From Zetaproteobacteria bacterium (GTDB taxonomy: Bacteria; Pseudomonadota; Alphaproteobacteria; Micavibrionales; Micavibrionaceae), in NCBI GenBank assembly GCA_002747015.1, contig NVXI01000001.1, forward strand, positions 290,562 through 314,881: a DNA stretch of 24,320 nt, given 5' to 3'. The notes beneath the pieces were generated by a model. That model was not told the origin of the DNA. It saw only the letters and a list, made by a program, of their open reading frames with translations, and ran no database searches. This document shows positions 9,396 to 18,552 of the stretch, one piece after another (position 1 is the stretch's first letter; each line of letters starts with the position of its first letter). Position numbers and translations under genes: made by a program.

Positions 9396-10943
9396 TTATG
9401 CAGCCTCTTTCACAACAGCGAATGATTTTGTAAAGTCACCAAGAAACGCTTTTAGGCTATTTTCAAGTTCTTCGTCCAGTTTTTTCTCTTCACGTATCTT
9501 GGCAAGAATCTCACTGCCTGCACTGCGAAGTCTATCAAGCAAACGATGTTCATATATTTCAACTTGGTCCAAATCAATTCCATCCAGATAGCCATTTGTT
9601 CCCGCATAAATAACGGCAACCTGTTCCTCAACAGCCAAAGGACTATATTGTGGTTGTTTCAACAATAATGTTAAACGCGCACCACGCGCCAATAGTTTTT
9701 GTGTTGAAGCATCAAGATCAGATGCAAACTGGGAGAATGCTTCCATTTCACGATATTGTGCCAGATCCAGTTTAATCGTACCAGAAACCTGTTTCATCGC
9801 TTTGATCTGTGCGGCAGAACCAACACGAGATACAGACGCACCAACGTCAATCGCTGGACGAATACCTTTGAAGAACAAACCAGCTTCAAGGAAAATTTGC
9901 CCATCTGTAATCGAAATAACATTTGTCGGGATATAAGCAGATATATCACCACCTTGCGTTTCAATAATCGGCAAAGCCGTCATAGAACCGCCACCATGTT
10001 CATCTGATAACTTACAAGAACGCTCTAACAAACGAGAATGGATGTAGAAAACGTCACCCGGGTAAGCTTCACGACCTGGTGGACGACGAAGTAGCAAGGA
10101 CATCTGACGATATGCCACAGCCTGCTTTGACAAATCATCAAGAACCAACAGCGCATGCATCCCATTATCACGGAAATACTCACCCATCGCAGAACCAGCA
10201 TATGGCGCCAAGAACTGTAACGGTGCAGGATCAGACGCAGTCGCAGCAACAATAATAGAATATTCCATCGCGCCTTGCTCTTCCAATTCTTTAACCAGTT
10301 GCGCAACCGTTGAGCGTTTCTGCCCGATTGAAACATAGACACAATACATGTGTTCATTTTCATTATCCGATGCATTCATTGTTCTTTGATTTATAATCGC
10401 ATCCACAGCCACCGCAGTTTTACCTGTTTGACGGTCACCAATAATCAATTCACGTTGACCACGACCAATTGGCACAAGTGCGTCAATCGCCTTCAAACCT
10501 GTTTGCATTGGCTCATGCACGGATTTACGCGGAATAATCCCAGGTGCCTTAACTTCGATACGACTGGATGACGATGCCTTAATCGGCCCCTTACCATCAA
10601 TCGGATTACCCAAAGGATCAACAACACGACCTAGTAGTTCGCGCCCTGTTGGAACCTCAACGATCTGCCCCGTACGGCGAACAATATCACCTTCTTTAAT
10701 CTCGCTGTCACTACCAAAAAGCACAACACCAACATTATCAGCTTCGAGGTTAAGCGCCATGCCCTTAACACCACTCGCAAATTCGACCATTTCACCGGCC
10801 TGAACATTATCAAGGCCATATACGCGGGCAACACCGTCACCAATAGACAAAACTTGCCCAATTTCTGCGACATCGGCTTGCGCGCCAAAATCTGCGATTT
10901 GTTTCTTTAAAATATCTGAAATTTCTGCTGCACGAATTTCCAT
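9396..10943 (-). CDS. atpA: F1 ATP synthase alpha subunit
   Basis: Non-catalytic nucleotide-binding subunit of the F1 hexamer. The 515 residues show the N-terminal helix that meets delta ([16 protein letters not shown]), a beta-barrel ([21 protein letters not shown]), the P-loop GDRQTGKT (169-176), [20 protein letters not shown], and [10 protein letters not shown] containing the arginine finger that completes the neighbouring catalytic site. Length and motifs are normal. The start codon shares one base with the atpH stop (TAATG), and GAGG lies 7 nt upstream, so the two are tightly coupled. Confidence 0.98.
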   Translation of the reverse strand: MEIRAAEISDILKKQIADFGAQADVAEIGQVLSIGDGVARVYGLDNVQAGEMVEFASGVKGMALNLEADNVGVVLFGSDSEIKEGDIVRRTGQIVEVPTGRELLGRVVDPLGNPIDGKGPIKASSSSRIEVKAPGIIPRKSVHEPMQTGLKAIDALVPIGRGQRELIIGDRQTGKTAVAVDAIINQRTMNASDNENEHMYCVYVSIGQKRSTVAQLVKELEEQGAMEYSIIVAATASDPAPLQFLAPYAGSAMGEYFRDNGMHALLVLDDLSKQAVAYRQMSLLLRRPPGREAYPGDVFYIHSRLLERSCKLSDEHGGGSMTALPIIETQGGDISAYIPTNVISITDGQIFLEAGLFFKGIRPAIDVGASVSRVGSAAQIKAMKQVSGTIKLDLAQYREMEAFSQFASDLDASTQKLLARGARLTLLLKQPQYSPLAVEEQVAVIYAGTNGYLDGIDLDQVEIYEHRLLDRLRSAGSEILAKIREEKKLDEELENSLKAFLGDFTKSFAVVKEAA

Positions 10944-11551
10944 TACACGACCTCTTTCAAGTTGACTGTATTTTGATTTGAACCTTTTTTAAGTGCTGAA
11001 CCCAAGCGTTCCAGCTTACGGCGAACAGAATCATCAACCATATAAGACCCGATTGTGATAATCATTCCGCCAAGTATTTCCGGTGCAATAACAGTTTCGA
11101 CCAAAACATCGGAACCAATTGCACTGGATATTTTCTTGTGAAAATTTTTCTCTTGTGTTGCTGTCATTTTTTGCGCGATCTGCACACGAACACTTACCTC
11201 GCCTGAACGCACAGAAACCATTTTGTGGTACACTCTAATGACCCCGACAAGAATGTTCAAACGGCGGTTTTGTACCAATACGCCAAGAAAATTTTTCGTT
11301 AGCTTCTGTAATTTAGCCTTAGCCGCAATGTCATTAATTATTATTTCTTGTTTTTTCTGGCTAACCAACGGAGATGAGATGAGATGCCCAAGCTCTGGCG
11401 AGCCCTGTATCATAGCTTCAAGATCACGTAAATCTTGCTGGACTTTAGAAATAGATTTACCTTTCTCTGCCAAATCGATAAGAGCACCGGCATAGCGTGT
11501 TAACACGGCTGAAGATATTGGCTCCGAAGAATCTGAGGAAGACGATGTCAA
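10943..11551 (-). CDS. atpH: F1 ATP synthase delta subunit
   Basis: Peripheral stalk subunit (delta, OSCP-like) that holds the F1 head to the b subunits. The 202 residues include the family start [12 protein letters not shown] (about 19-30), a helical N-domain, [14 protein letters not shown], and the C-terminal [26 protein letters not shown], which is diagnostic. The start is a TTG at 11551 with GGGA 8 nt upstream; I see no ATG or GTG with a better site before the conserved region. The first 14 residues are Ser-rich and atypical, so a slightly later start cannot be excluded. It is the first gene of the operon, as in other alphaproteobacteria where F0 genes are elsewhere. The 172 bp upstream has no promoter that I trust. 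Confidence 0.95.
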   Translation of the reverse strand: MTSSSSDSSEPISSAVLTRYAGALIDLAEKGKSISKVQQDLRDLEAMIQGSPELGHLISSPLVSQKKQEIIINDIAAKAKLQKLTKNFLGVLVQNRRLNILVGVIRVYHKMVSVRSGEVSVRVQIAQKMTATQEKNFHKKISSAIGSDVLVETVIAPEILGGMIITIGSYMVDDSVRRKLERLGSALKKGSNQNTVNLKEVV

Positions 11552-11723
11552 GTTTCTAGTCCCTTTTCTTTACACTAATAATCGCGAGTTTACTTTCACA
11601 TATAAAACGCTGGTGGGAGAATTAGCACACCAAACCTGCGCTGACAAGTATCAAGAGCATAGGTTTTACATTTTTTTTAAAACAGTGCAAAGCAACACAT
11701 ACCCGTCACCCGAATATGTCTCA

Positions 11724-12548
11724 TCACGTAAACATCTGAATCAAACTGGACGGCACATAGTGCCAATCCAAAAACTTATATCGATCTGGGTACAAAATCA
11801 TCGCAACTGCGCGAAATATCACGATGTGAACGACATAGATTTCCAGCGTTCTGCGCCCCATAAACTGTATCACCTTAATAATAGAAGGCGCCATATGATG
11901 CGACGCATCAACATATACTGCACCGCGAAAGTTCCAAAGCGTCCACCCCACCCCAACAAACCCGAAAAACATAGCCATTGCCTGAGACGCAGAAACAGCA
12001 GGCAACCCCAACCCTTCAATAAGAAAGAAGGAGAAGAAAGAGATAGCCACAAAGATCTTCACATATTGTGGTTCTATTTTTTCATAAACCTCTTCTTTAT
12101 GGCGCACAATATATCCAAACAACACAAACAACATAGACATCGTACCATATTCAAAGAGAATAGCCGTCGGCAAACCCATAAATAAAATCACAAGGAATAT
12201 CCCACGTAACGCATCAGGAGAATGTAGCCCATTTCGAACCAACCCACCGCGAAGATAGCGCAAGACAATAATCGTAAAAAGAATATTAAGCGGCATTAAA
12301 TACTGCCCAGCAACAATACCAGATACAGCAACAATCAAGCCGCCAATCCAAAGTCGCTTTGGTAATTCCGTAGTTTTAGCATAACCAACAAGAAAGAACC
12401 ATATAGGCACGCATAAACGCCCCAATATCCGAAACCACATTTCATCAGGATAAAAGTGATGGCCAACATGGTCTGTGATCATAAGAATAATGGCCAAGGC
12501 CTTAAGAAGATCATAGGAAGTCAATTCTTTCGGTAATACTTTTCGCAT
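11724..12548 (-). CDS. TraX-family membrane acyltransferase-like protein
   Basis: Polytopic inner-membrane protein of the TraX family, named after the F-plasmid protein that N-acetylates pilin. The family core is clear near the N-terminus: SYDLLKALAIILMITDHVGHH, a PDEMWFRILGRL segment, and VPIWFFLVGYA, with the DH pair expected for this acyltransferase group. About eight hydrophobic helices follow, with short polar loops. From the ATG at 12548 the protein has 274 residues; an ATG at 12587 would add 13 residues, but it overlaps the best -10 hexamer, so I prefer the shorter form. Neither has a strong ribosome-binding site. No conjugation or pilus genes are nearby, so the acyl acceptor is unknown. 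It is transcribed away from the SpeE-like pair. Confidence 0.75.
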   Translation of the reverse strand: MRKVLPKELTSYDLLKALAIILMITDHVGHHFYPDEMWFRILGRLCVPIWFFLVGYAKTTELPKRLWIGGLIVAVSGIVAGQYLMPLNILFTIIVLRYLRGGLVRNGLHSPDALRGIFLVILFMGLPTAILFEYGTMSMLFVLFGYIVRHKEEVYEKIEPQYVKIFVAISFFSFFLIEGLGLPAVSASQAMAMFFGFVGVGWTLWNFRGAVYVDASHHMAPSIIKVIQFMGRRTLEIYVVHIVIFRAVAMILYPDRYKFLDWHYVPSSLIQMFT

Positions 12549-12587
12549 AAAGTTTTCTTTAACACTTTCATTTTCAAAAAAAAACAT

Positions 12588-12616
12588 ACTATACTACACG
12601 CCGAATGGCTTGGGAA
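12588..12616 (-). promoter_or_regulatory. Candidate promoter for the TraX-like gene
   Basis: On the - strand TTCCCA (12616-12611, 4 of 6) and TATAGT (12593-12588, 5 of 6) are 17 bp apart, giving a predicted start about 12581 and a short leader to the ATG at 12548. On the + strand the same AT-rich block has TATACT at 12590-12595, which could serve the divergent SpeE-like gene, but its -35 is poor. Confidence 0.35.
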
Positions 12617-12646
12617 TGGCTTAAAAATAACTTGGATATGGGTTTC

Positions 12647-14083
12647 ATGATTAGAATAAACCAAACGTTACTACTCTTCACAATTATTGTTATTGAGGGA
12701 TATATCGTTCTTGCCACTGAACTATTAGCAATACGCCAAACCATTCCCTACGTCGGAAGTGGAACAGACACTGTCTCCATTATTATCGCTGCGGTTCTTA
12801 TGCCTTTAGCCTTTGGCTATCAATATGGCGGACAATTTAAGCAAAAGAAAATATTCGGCTATTATGTCACCATACGTAAAAAATTAATTCTCAATATACT
12901 GATCGCTTCATTAATTTTATTAATCGGCATGTCTTATAAATACATGAAACTATTCTTTGGATGGCTGCCCCAAATCGGTATTGAAGATAGACTGGTGCAA
13001 ACGTCTATATATTCTGCAATATTTTTAGTATTGCCCATCTATTTATTAGGGCAAACTGTACCACTGATCAGTAATCTGTTTTCCAAAGAAAAACTATCTC
13101 AAATCACTGGGAAAATGCTGTTTTTCTCTACAGTCGGTTCATTTTTAGGGGCTATCTTATCAACACTTCTTCTTATGCCAACCATTGGCGTTCACCATAC
13201 AGTCAGCCTAAATTTTGTATTACTCGCCATGCTTGTTATTATGTTAAGTAAAGACAAAAAATCCATTCCCGTTTTTCTAAGCATTACAATCGCACTGTTC
13301 GCTATGGGCTTTAACTCCAATACACTACTCAGAAAAGATCATGTAAAGAAGAATAACCAGTACAGCATCATTGCTGCTGGAACTCTGAAAAACGACAATC
13401 GCCTTCTAAAAATTAATGGCAATCATTCTTCTCAATATAATGATGCCCGAGAAAAATTCGAATATATAGAATTCGTAGAGCGCGTTGCCATCGCACCTAT
13501 TGCAGGGGCAAATCCTCCACGTGAAGTTCTAGTGATTGGTGCTGGTGGCTTTACATTCGGCCATGATGATTCAAATAATCTCTATACCTATGTTGATATT
13601 AATGAAGACTTAAAAGATATTGCCGAGCAGTACATTCTAAAAGAGCCTATAGGCAAAAACAAAAAGTTTATCCCCCTGCCTGCACGTGCCTTTTTAAATG
13701 ATACGGATAAAAAGTACGATGTTATTTTCATTGATGCCTATTTAGGTGGAGCAAGTATTCCAGAGCATTTGGTAACACAAGAGTTTTTCCTACAAGTTAA
13801 AGCACATCTCAAAAACAATGCAGTTTTAGTAACAAACCTCATCCTTTCGCCTCACTTTAACAACCAATTTACCCGAAATATTGATAACACAATCAGATCG
13901 GTTTTCCCGCATGTCTCACGCCATATTATAGGAGAGCATTACAAACTATGGGATGAAAGCGAAACCACAATGGCCAACACAATATACATGTATCGCCATG
14001 AAGATAATTATAGTTCAGGGCATATTTACACAGATAATAAAAATACTGTGTTCTATGATAAACCTAAAAAATTAACACCCTAA
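12647..14083 (+). CDS. Membrane-anchored spermidine synthase-like protein (copy 1)
   Basis: Fusion of an N-terminal membrane region (about seven hydrophobic helices, residues 5-225) to a cytoplasmic spermidine-synthase / methyltransferase-like Rossmann domain (about 235-460). The glycine-rich nucleotide site reads VLVIGAGGFTFG (about 294-305), an acidic strand end follows (YVDIN), and the active-site strand is YDVIFIDAYLGG (about 358-369). True SpeE enzymes have a D-[ST]-x-D type site here; the DAYLGG form is shared with SpeE-like proteins of unproven function, so polyamine synthesis is not assured. I place the start at 12647, not 12605, because it aligns residue for residue with the start of the downstream paralogue. 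No SAM decarboxylase gene is near. The gene is 48 bp from its copy. Confidence 0.75.
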   Translation: MIRINQTLLLFTIIVIEGYIVLATELLAIRQTIPYVGSGTDTVSIIIAAVLMPLAFGYQYGGQFKQKKIFGYYVTIRKKLILNILIASLILLIGMSYKYMKLFFGWLPQIGIEDRLVQTSIYSAIFLVLPIYLLGQTVPLISNLFSKEKLSQITGKMLFFSTVGSFLGAILSTLLLMPTIGVHHTVSLNFVLLAMLVIMLSKDKKSIPVFLSITIALFAMGFNSNTLLRKDHVKKNNQYSIIAAGTLKNDNRLLKINGNHSSQYNDAREKFEYIEFVERVAIAPIAGANPPREVLVIGAGGFTFGHDDSNNLYTYVDINEDLKDIAEQYILKEPIGKNKKFIPLPARAFLNDTDKKYDVIFIDAYLGGASIPEHLVTQEFFLQVKAHLKNNAVLVTNLILSPHFNNQFTRNIDNTIRSVFPHVSRHIIGEHYKLWDESETTMANTIYMYRHEDNYSSGHIYTDNKNTVFYDKPKKLTP

Positions 14084-14131
14084 AAATTACGAACTAAGAC
14101 ATAGCAAGCAGATTAAAAAGCGGATTTATTA

Positions 14132-15541
14132 ATGACAAAACTGAATAACATTTTTTTTCTATTCATTATCATAGCCCTCGAAGGATATATCATATTATCC
14201 GCCGAGCTATTGGCCATACGCCAGACCATTCCCTTTATCGGAAACGGAACGGATACGGTGTCTGTTATTATTGCCGCCGTCTTAATGCCTCTTGCTTTTG
14301 GTTATCATTCAGGAGGGCAATTCAAGCTCAAGGATTCTTCGGGGAGATACCGCAGTATCAGAAAAAAACTATTATCCAATATTGTTACAGCCAGTGCATT
14401 CTTATTACCCGCGCTCAGCTATTTCCTATTTCAGTTTTTCTTTTTAGGACTGGATAAGCTCGGCATAGACAATAATATTGCAAAGGTCACCGTATATTGT
14501 TTGGTTTTTCTTGTGACTCCTATGTATTTGCTTGGGCAAACAATTCCTCTTGTCAGTAATTATTTCTCAAAAGCAAAGCTATCAGAGATCACAGGCAAGA
14601 TGCTTTTCACATCGACCATGGGCTCATTCACAGGGTCTCTGTTAACAACCCTAGTTCTCATGGGAACCATTGGCGTTCATCATACGGTTACTCTACTATT
14701 TGTTACTCTACTGATATTAGTTCTTATTTTAGGAAAAAAACAAACACGCGACCTCACGATGTTCATGTTTGCTATTGTCGGGTTTTCTGCCCTTCTGAAC
14801 TCTGATGCGATCATGGAAACGCTTCATATTGTAAAAAACAACAAATACAGCACCATGATGATTATGGAAATTGAAGATGATGGTGGCGCCCCCCATCTAT
14901 TCATCAATAACAATGATTCTTCCATGTATTCTCAAGATGGGCGCAAACACTCTTACGCCGAATTTGGTGAACGCATTGCAATCAAATCAATCCCCGCAGA
15001 CGCACCGCCTAAAGATATTCTGATTATAGGGGCTGGTGGTTTTACATTCGGTCACAATGACTTAAAAAATAACTATATCTATCTCGATATAGATAAAGAC
15101 CTAAAAGAAGTGTCTGAAAAATACCTATTGAAGGCAAAATTACAGGATAATAAAATATTTTATCCAACTCCTGCACGCGCCTATCTGGCCGGCACAGACA
15201 AGAAATTTGATATCATTTTGCTTGATGCATATCTTGGAGGGCTTAGCATTCCCGAACATCTTGTCACTCAAGAGTTCTTCATTGAGATTAAAAACCACCT
15301 GAATGATGAAGCCATTTTAATGGCAAACTTCATAGTGTCCCCTAATTTCAACAACTTATTCTCAAAAAATATAGACAATACAATGCGTTCCGTATTCCCA
15401 TACCTATCACGTCAGGTCGCAGATAATAAACATGATTTATGGACAACCAGCAAAACAAAAGCAGCCAACCACATCTATATTTACAAGCATTACGAGAATA
15501 TTGATGCGGGTTCTATATATAAAGACGATAGCAACAAATAA
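14132..15541 (+). CDS. Membrane-anchored spermidine synthase-like protein (copy 2)
   Basis: Tandem paralogue of the preceding gene, with the same plan: an N-terminal bundle beginning FFLFIIIALEGYIIL and containing AELLAIRQTIP, then a Rossmann domain with ILIIGAGGFTFG (about 294-305) and FDIILLDAYLGGLSIPEHL (about 358-376). The two proteins agree over almost their whole length, with long identical blocks such as ELLAIRQTIP and IPEHLVTQEFF, and differ mainly in the periplasmic or loop segments. An AGCGGA site lies 7 nt before the ATG. It is probably co-transcribed with copy 1. The stop lies 6 bp from the stop of the convergent priA. As for copy 1, the reaction is not predictable, and a transport or sensing role for the membrane part is equally possible. 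Confidence 0.75.
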   Translation: MTKLNNIFFLFIIIALEGYIILSAELLAIRQTIPFIGNGTDTVSVIIAAVLMPLAFGYHSGGQFKLKDSSGRYRSIRKKLLSNIVTASAFLLPALSYFLFQFFFLGLDKLGIDNNIAKVTVYCLVFLVTPMYLLGQTIPLVSNYFSKAKLSEITGKMLFTSTMGSFTGSLLTTLVLMGTIGVHHTVTLLFVTLLILVLILGKKQTRDLTMFMFAIVGFSALLNSDAIMETLHIVKNNKYSTMMIMEIEDDGGAPHLFINNNDSSMYSQDGRKHSYAEFGERIAIKSIPADAPPKDILIIGAGGFTFGHNDLKNNYIYLDIDKDLKEVSEKYLLKAKLQDNKIFYPTPARAYLAGTDKKFDIILLDAYLGGLSIPEHLVTQEFFIEIKNHLNDEAILMANFIVSPNFNNLFSKNIDNTMRSVFPYLSRQVADNKHDLWTTSKTKAANHIYIYKHYENIDAGSIYKDDSNK

Positions 15542-15547
15542 AACACC

Positions 15548-17824
15548 TTATAAAAAGCTCTGCGGGTCGATATCAATGTAGACGCGCACCGTTGATGGCG
15601 TTTTCACACCATGAACCCAATGCGCCACGGTTTTTTGGATATTAATCGCCTTATCCGCACGCACAAGCAAACGATACCGGTAACGCCCCCGTAAACGCGC
15701 CATCGGCGCAGGCGCAGGGCCAAGTGTTTGAATGCGCAAACCATCATCATTCACACCTTGTGGTGATGCCCGCCCCAATGCCTTGGCAACCTCAAAAACA
15801 AGGCTCTCCTCACGCCCCGATATAATAATTGCAACAAGACGGCTATAGGGTGGCATATTGGCTGCCTCACGCTCCGCCGCTTCAACGCTTAAAAATTCAT
15901 CACGCCCGCCACCATGAGAAGAGCTTGCCATCGCTTTCATAATACGATGATCCGGCATCCAGCTTTGTAAAATCACATGCCCGCGCTTTTGCTCTCGCCC
16001 GGCGCGCCCTGCAACCTGATGAAGCATTTGATATGTCCGCTCCGCCGCGCGTAAATCACCGCCCTTTAAGCCTAAATCTGCATCAATAACACCGACAAAA
16101 GTTAGGTTCGGAAAATGATGCCCCTTGGCAATGATTTGCGTGCCGATGATGATATCAACCTCGCCTGCAATAATCTCATCCAGCATCGCCTTCAGCTCTT
16201 CATTACTGTCCGCCGTATCACTGGCCAAAATCATAATCCGCGCATCAGGGAAATTAAGTTTTGCCTCTTCAAAAATCCGCTCAACCCCGGGCCCACACGC
16301 AGCCAAACTATCCATATCATCACATTCAGGGCAATTTTTCGGGATCGCGGTTTGAAACCCACAATGATGACAATGCAGCCGCCCCGAACTTCTATGCTCC
16401 ACCAGCCAAGCGGTGCAACGCGGACACTCAAAACGGTGGCCACATGTACGACATAACGTCAACGGCGCATAACCGCGACGATTAAGAAAAAGCAGCGATT
16501 GGTCGCCTGCATCCAGTGTTTTTTGCACGGCCTCTAAGACCGCAGAAGACAAGAAGCATTGACGATCAGGCCGATCAGCGCGCAAATCCACAACCGAAAT
16601 ATCTGGCAATACCGCGCCGCCAAATCTGCTCTCAAGGATAAGGTGCTTATACCGCCCACTGCCCAATGGCTCTTCCCATGCATTAAGCATCGTCTCCAGT
16701 GACGGCGTTGCAGAAACAAGACACACAGGAATTTTTCCCAAATGTGCGCGTACAACGGCCATATCACGTGCATTATAGATCACACCATCTTCTTGTTTAT
16801 AGGCCGGGTCGTGTTCCTCATCCACAATAATGAGGCCAAGGTTTTTATACGGTAAAAACAAAGCCGAGCGCGCCCCAACGACCACACGACTATCACCTTG
16901 TGCCACCCCGCGCCACGCGCTGCGGCGCTGCGCCGGTGTTAAATGCGAGTGCCACAATGCAGGCGCACAGCCAAAACGTGATTTAAAGCGTTTTAAAAAT
17001 GCATTTGATAACGCAATTTCAGGCAGTAAAATAACAACCTGCTGACCTTGTTTAAGGGCCTCGGCCACAGCCTCAAAATACACCTCGGTTTTACCCGCCC
17101 CCGTCACACCATCAAGTAAAGATGCACTATAAACCCCCGCACGTACATCATCACAGAGTTCATCAGCGACCATGCGCTGATCCTCTGACAAATCTGTCTC
17201 ATTATTCTTATAATCCGGATATAGGCACGGTGCAGGGTTATAGACACTCACCTCTTCCAACATGTCCTTAGCGGCCATCCCCTTAATAACAGCCGCAGAA
17301 CACCCCGCCATATCAGCCAACTCAGAGGCTATACGCGTTTTGCGATCCGCCACAATTTCGAGAACTTTTTTACGCTGCGCAGATAAACCCTTCGCAGGAA
17401 TTTTAAAATGCCTATTACGCCGAAATCCACGTGCCGGCTTTGGTGGTGTTAAGCCAGCAGGCGCACTCAACGACATTTTTAATACTGAGCCTAACGTCCC
17501 AAGCGTATAACCCGCAACCCAGTCAATAAAATCCCGCCCGACTTTTGGCATTGGATCTAAATCATACTTCGAAATAATAGCCTTTAACTTCTTCGGATTA
17601 ACGTCGCCCGTTGCCTCGCCCCAAACAACACCCGATATTTCACGGTTCATTAAGGGTACACAAACATAATCCCCCGGCGCGACATCCATATGTAACGGCA
17701 CAATATAATCATACGCCTTATCAACAGGGTACGGGACAAGAACACGCATAACGTCACCTGAAGCACGCGCCTCATCGGCCGTTCCATCTTGTTGGTCTTC
17801 TTCAAAAAACGATGTTTGATCCAT
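15548..17824 (-). CDS. priA: Primosomal protein N', replication restart helicase
   Basis: 3'-5' DNA helicase that reloads the replisome at stalled forks. The 758 residues show an N-terminal DNA-binding region (VLVPYPVDKAYDY, 28-40), Walker A GVTGAGKT (239-246), DEEHD box (335-339), SATPSLET, a zinc-binding insertion with paired CxxC motifs (LCRTCGHRFECPRC, then CHHCG and CPEC, about 455-505), GTQIIAKGHHFP, and the Arg-rich motif QVAGRAGR. All are typical of PriA. The start at 17824 has no Shine-Dalgarno but a perfect TATAAT ends 5 nt before it, suggesting a leaderless mRNA. An internal ATG at 17749 (MRVLVPYP) has AGGTGA upstream and is a credible alternative start. The gene converges on the second SpeE-like gene. 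Confidence 0.95.
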   Translation of the reverse strand: MDQTSFFEEDQQDGTADEARASGDVMRVLVPYPVDKAYDYIVPLHMDVAPGDYVCVPLMNREISGVVWGEATGDVNPKKLKAIISKYDLDPMPKVGRDFIDWVAGYTLGTLGSVLKMSLSAPAGLTPPKPARGFRRNRHFKIPAKGLSAQRKKVLEIVADRKTRIASELADMAGCSAAVIKGMAAKDMLEEVSVYNPAPCLYPDYKNNETDLSEDQRMVADELCDDVRAGVYSASLLDGVTGAGKTEVYFEAVAEALKQGQQVVILLPEIALSNAFLKRFKSRFGCAPALWHSHLTPAQRRSAWRGVAQGDSRVVVGARSALFLPYKNLGLIIVDEEHDPAYKQEDGVIYNARDMAVVRAHLGKIPVCLVSATPSLETMLNAWEEPLGSGRYKHLILESRFGGAVLPDISVVDLRADRPDRQCFLSSAVLEAVQKTLDAGDQSLLFLNRRGYAPLTLCRTCGHRFECPRCTAWLVEHRSSGRLHCHHCGFQTAIPKNCPECDDMDSLAACGPGVERIFEEAKLNFPDARIMILASDTADSNEELKAMLDEIIAGEVDIIIGTQIIAKGHHFPNLTFVGVIDADLGLKGGDLRAAERTYQMLHQVAGRAGREQKRGHVILQSWMPDHRIMKAMASSSHGGGRDEFLSVEAAEREAANMPPYSRLVAIIISGREESLVFEVAKALGRASPQGVNDDGLRIQTLGPAPAPMARLRGRYRYRLLVRADKAINIQKTVAHWVHGVKTPSTVRVYIDIDPQSFL

Positions 17825-17829
17825 AGGTA

Positions 17830-17835
17830 ATTATA
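17830..17835 (-). promoter_or_regulatory. Perfect -10 hexamer just upstream of priA
   Basis: The - strand reads TATAAT here, five bases before the priA ATG at 17824. The -35 position 17 bp upstream is poor (GCGTAA). If used, transcription would begin at or within a base or two of the start codon. Confidence 0.4.
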
Positions 17836-17923
17836 TAACATCTTGATCAGATTACGCCTATCCCTTTACAAAGTTTGCCCTTTATACCCAAAAGTAGTAG
17901 AAACGATGCAGGGGATAATAAAA

Positions 17924-18373
17924 ATGAAATCACTTAAGAACTTAATTAATGGTGCCTTTAATGCTTTGCGAGGCGATAACACCACATATACAGGTGCGCA
18001 TATCAAAGCAGGGTTAATGGATTTGGCAAAATCCTACGAATCTCATCCTAATATTCAAGATGCACATCATAATGCATTTAAAACTTTGGATATAAAAACT
18101 CAATTAAACAAAAATGATATTACAGATATTGTCATCAAAACGCTGGATTACATGCAAAGCCAGAGGATACTTTTACCAGAAAATAATATCAGGGACTCTG
18201 GTCGGGTTGAACAAACCGTCAACCATATTATATCAGCAATAGAAAACAACAGTTTTGAACAAAACCTGATGGACTCGTTGCGCTTTGATAATCTAACCGC
18301 CCGAACGGCTAGACCTAGCTTTGAGCCAATAAAACTCGTCATCGATAACACAAATTCGCCGCATAACAACTAA
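17924..18373 (+). CDS. Hypothetical protein, 149 residues
   Basis: I do not recognise this protein. From the ATG at 17924 it is soluble, mostly helical by composition, and has a basic N-terminus (MKSLKNLINGAFNALRG) that could be weakly amphipathic but is not a signal peptide. A central helix-rich part (about 25-115) contains several His and Asn residues with no metal motif that I can name; the C-terminus is Asn/Pro-rich. AGGGGA lies 8 nt before this ATG, which decides the start over an upstream in-frame TTG and ATG. It is transcribed divergently from priA, with about 100 bp between, and the 179 bp after it contain a hairpin element before fsa. It may be lineage-specific. Confidence 0.65.
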   Translation: MKSLKNLINGAFNALRGDNTTYTGAHIKAGLMDLAKSYESHPNIQDAHHNAFKTLDIKTQLNKNDITDIVIKTLDYMQSQRILLPENNIRDSGRVEQTVNHIISAIENNSFEQNLMDSLRFDNLTARTARPSFEPIKLVIDNTNSPHNN

Positions 18374-18448
18374 TCTTGGATAAAGCCCTCTTGTTCTAGA
18401 ATGTGAAACGCTTTACGTTAAACGCACATATTGTACGTATGGCAATAT

Positions 18449-18548
18449 AGTCATTCATATTTTGATCTGGACAAGGCATGAATGAGGCAACGTATCCTTT
18501 ATACGTAACAAGCAAATAACGATATTCCAGATAAAGATAGGAATGACT
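18449..18548 (+). repeat. Long hairpin element covering the fsa ribosome-binding site
   Basis: Arms at 18449-18471 and 18526-18548 pair over 23 positions with 20 Watson-Crick pairs, one G-U and two mismatches. They run from AGTCATTC to GAATGACT at the outer ends and ATCTGGA to TCCAGAT inside. In the loop, AGGCAA (18485-18490) precedes a small hairpin CGTAT, a 5-nt loop and ATACG (18491-18505). The 3' arm includes the only plausible Shine-Dalgarno of fsa (AGGA, 18539-18542). The ends recall the GTCATTCC-type palindromic intergenic repeats seen in many bacteria; that comparison is from memory. Confidence 0.75.
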
Positions 18549-18552
18549 AAAC

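Noticed and set aside
11664..11684. A/T-only inverted repeat (GTTTTA with TAAAAC) after the TraX-like gene
   Set aside because: The stem is only six A-T pairs with a T-rich loop, too weak for an intrinsic terminator.
11552..11723. Possible atp operon promoters on the - strand (TTGCAC, TTGATA, TTGTCA)
   Set aside because: None has a good -10 at an acceptable spacing, so I list no promoter although one is expected.
11613..12185. 190-codon open frame on the + strand opposite the TraX-like gene
   Set aside because: The predicted protein is low-complexity His/Asn/Arg-rich, has no ribosome-binding site of note, and the opposite strand encodes a clear membrane protein.
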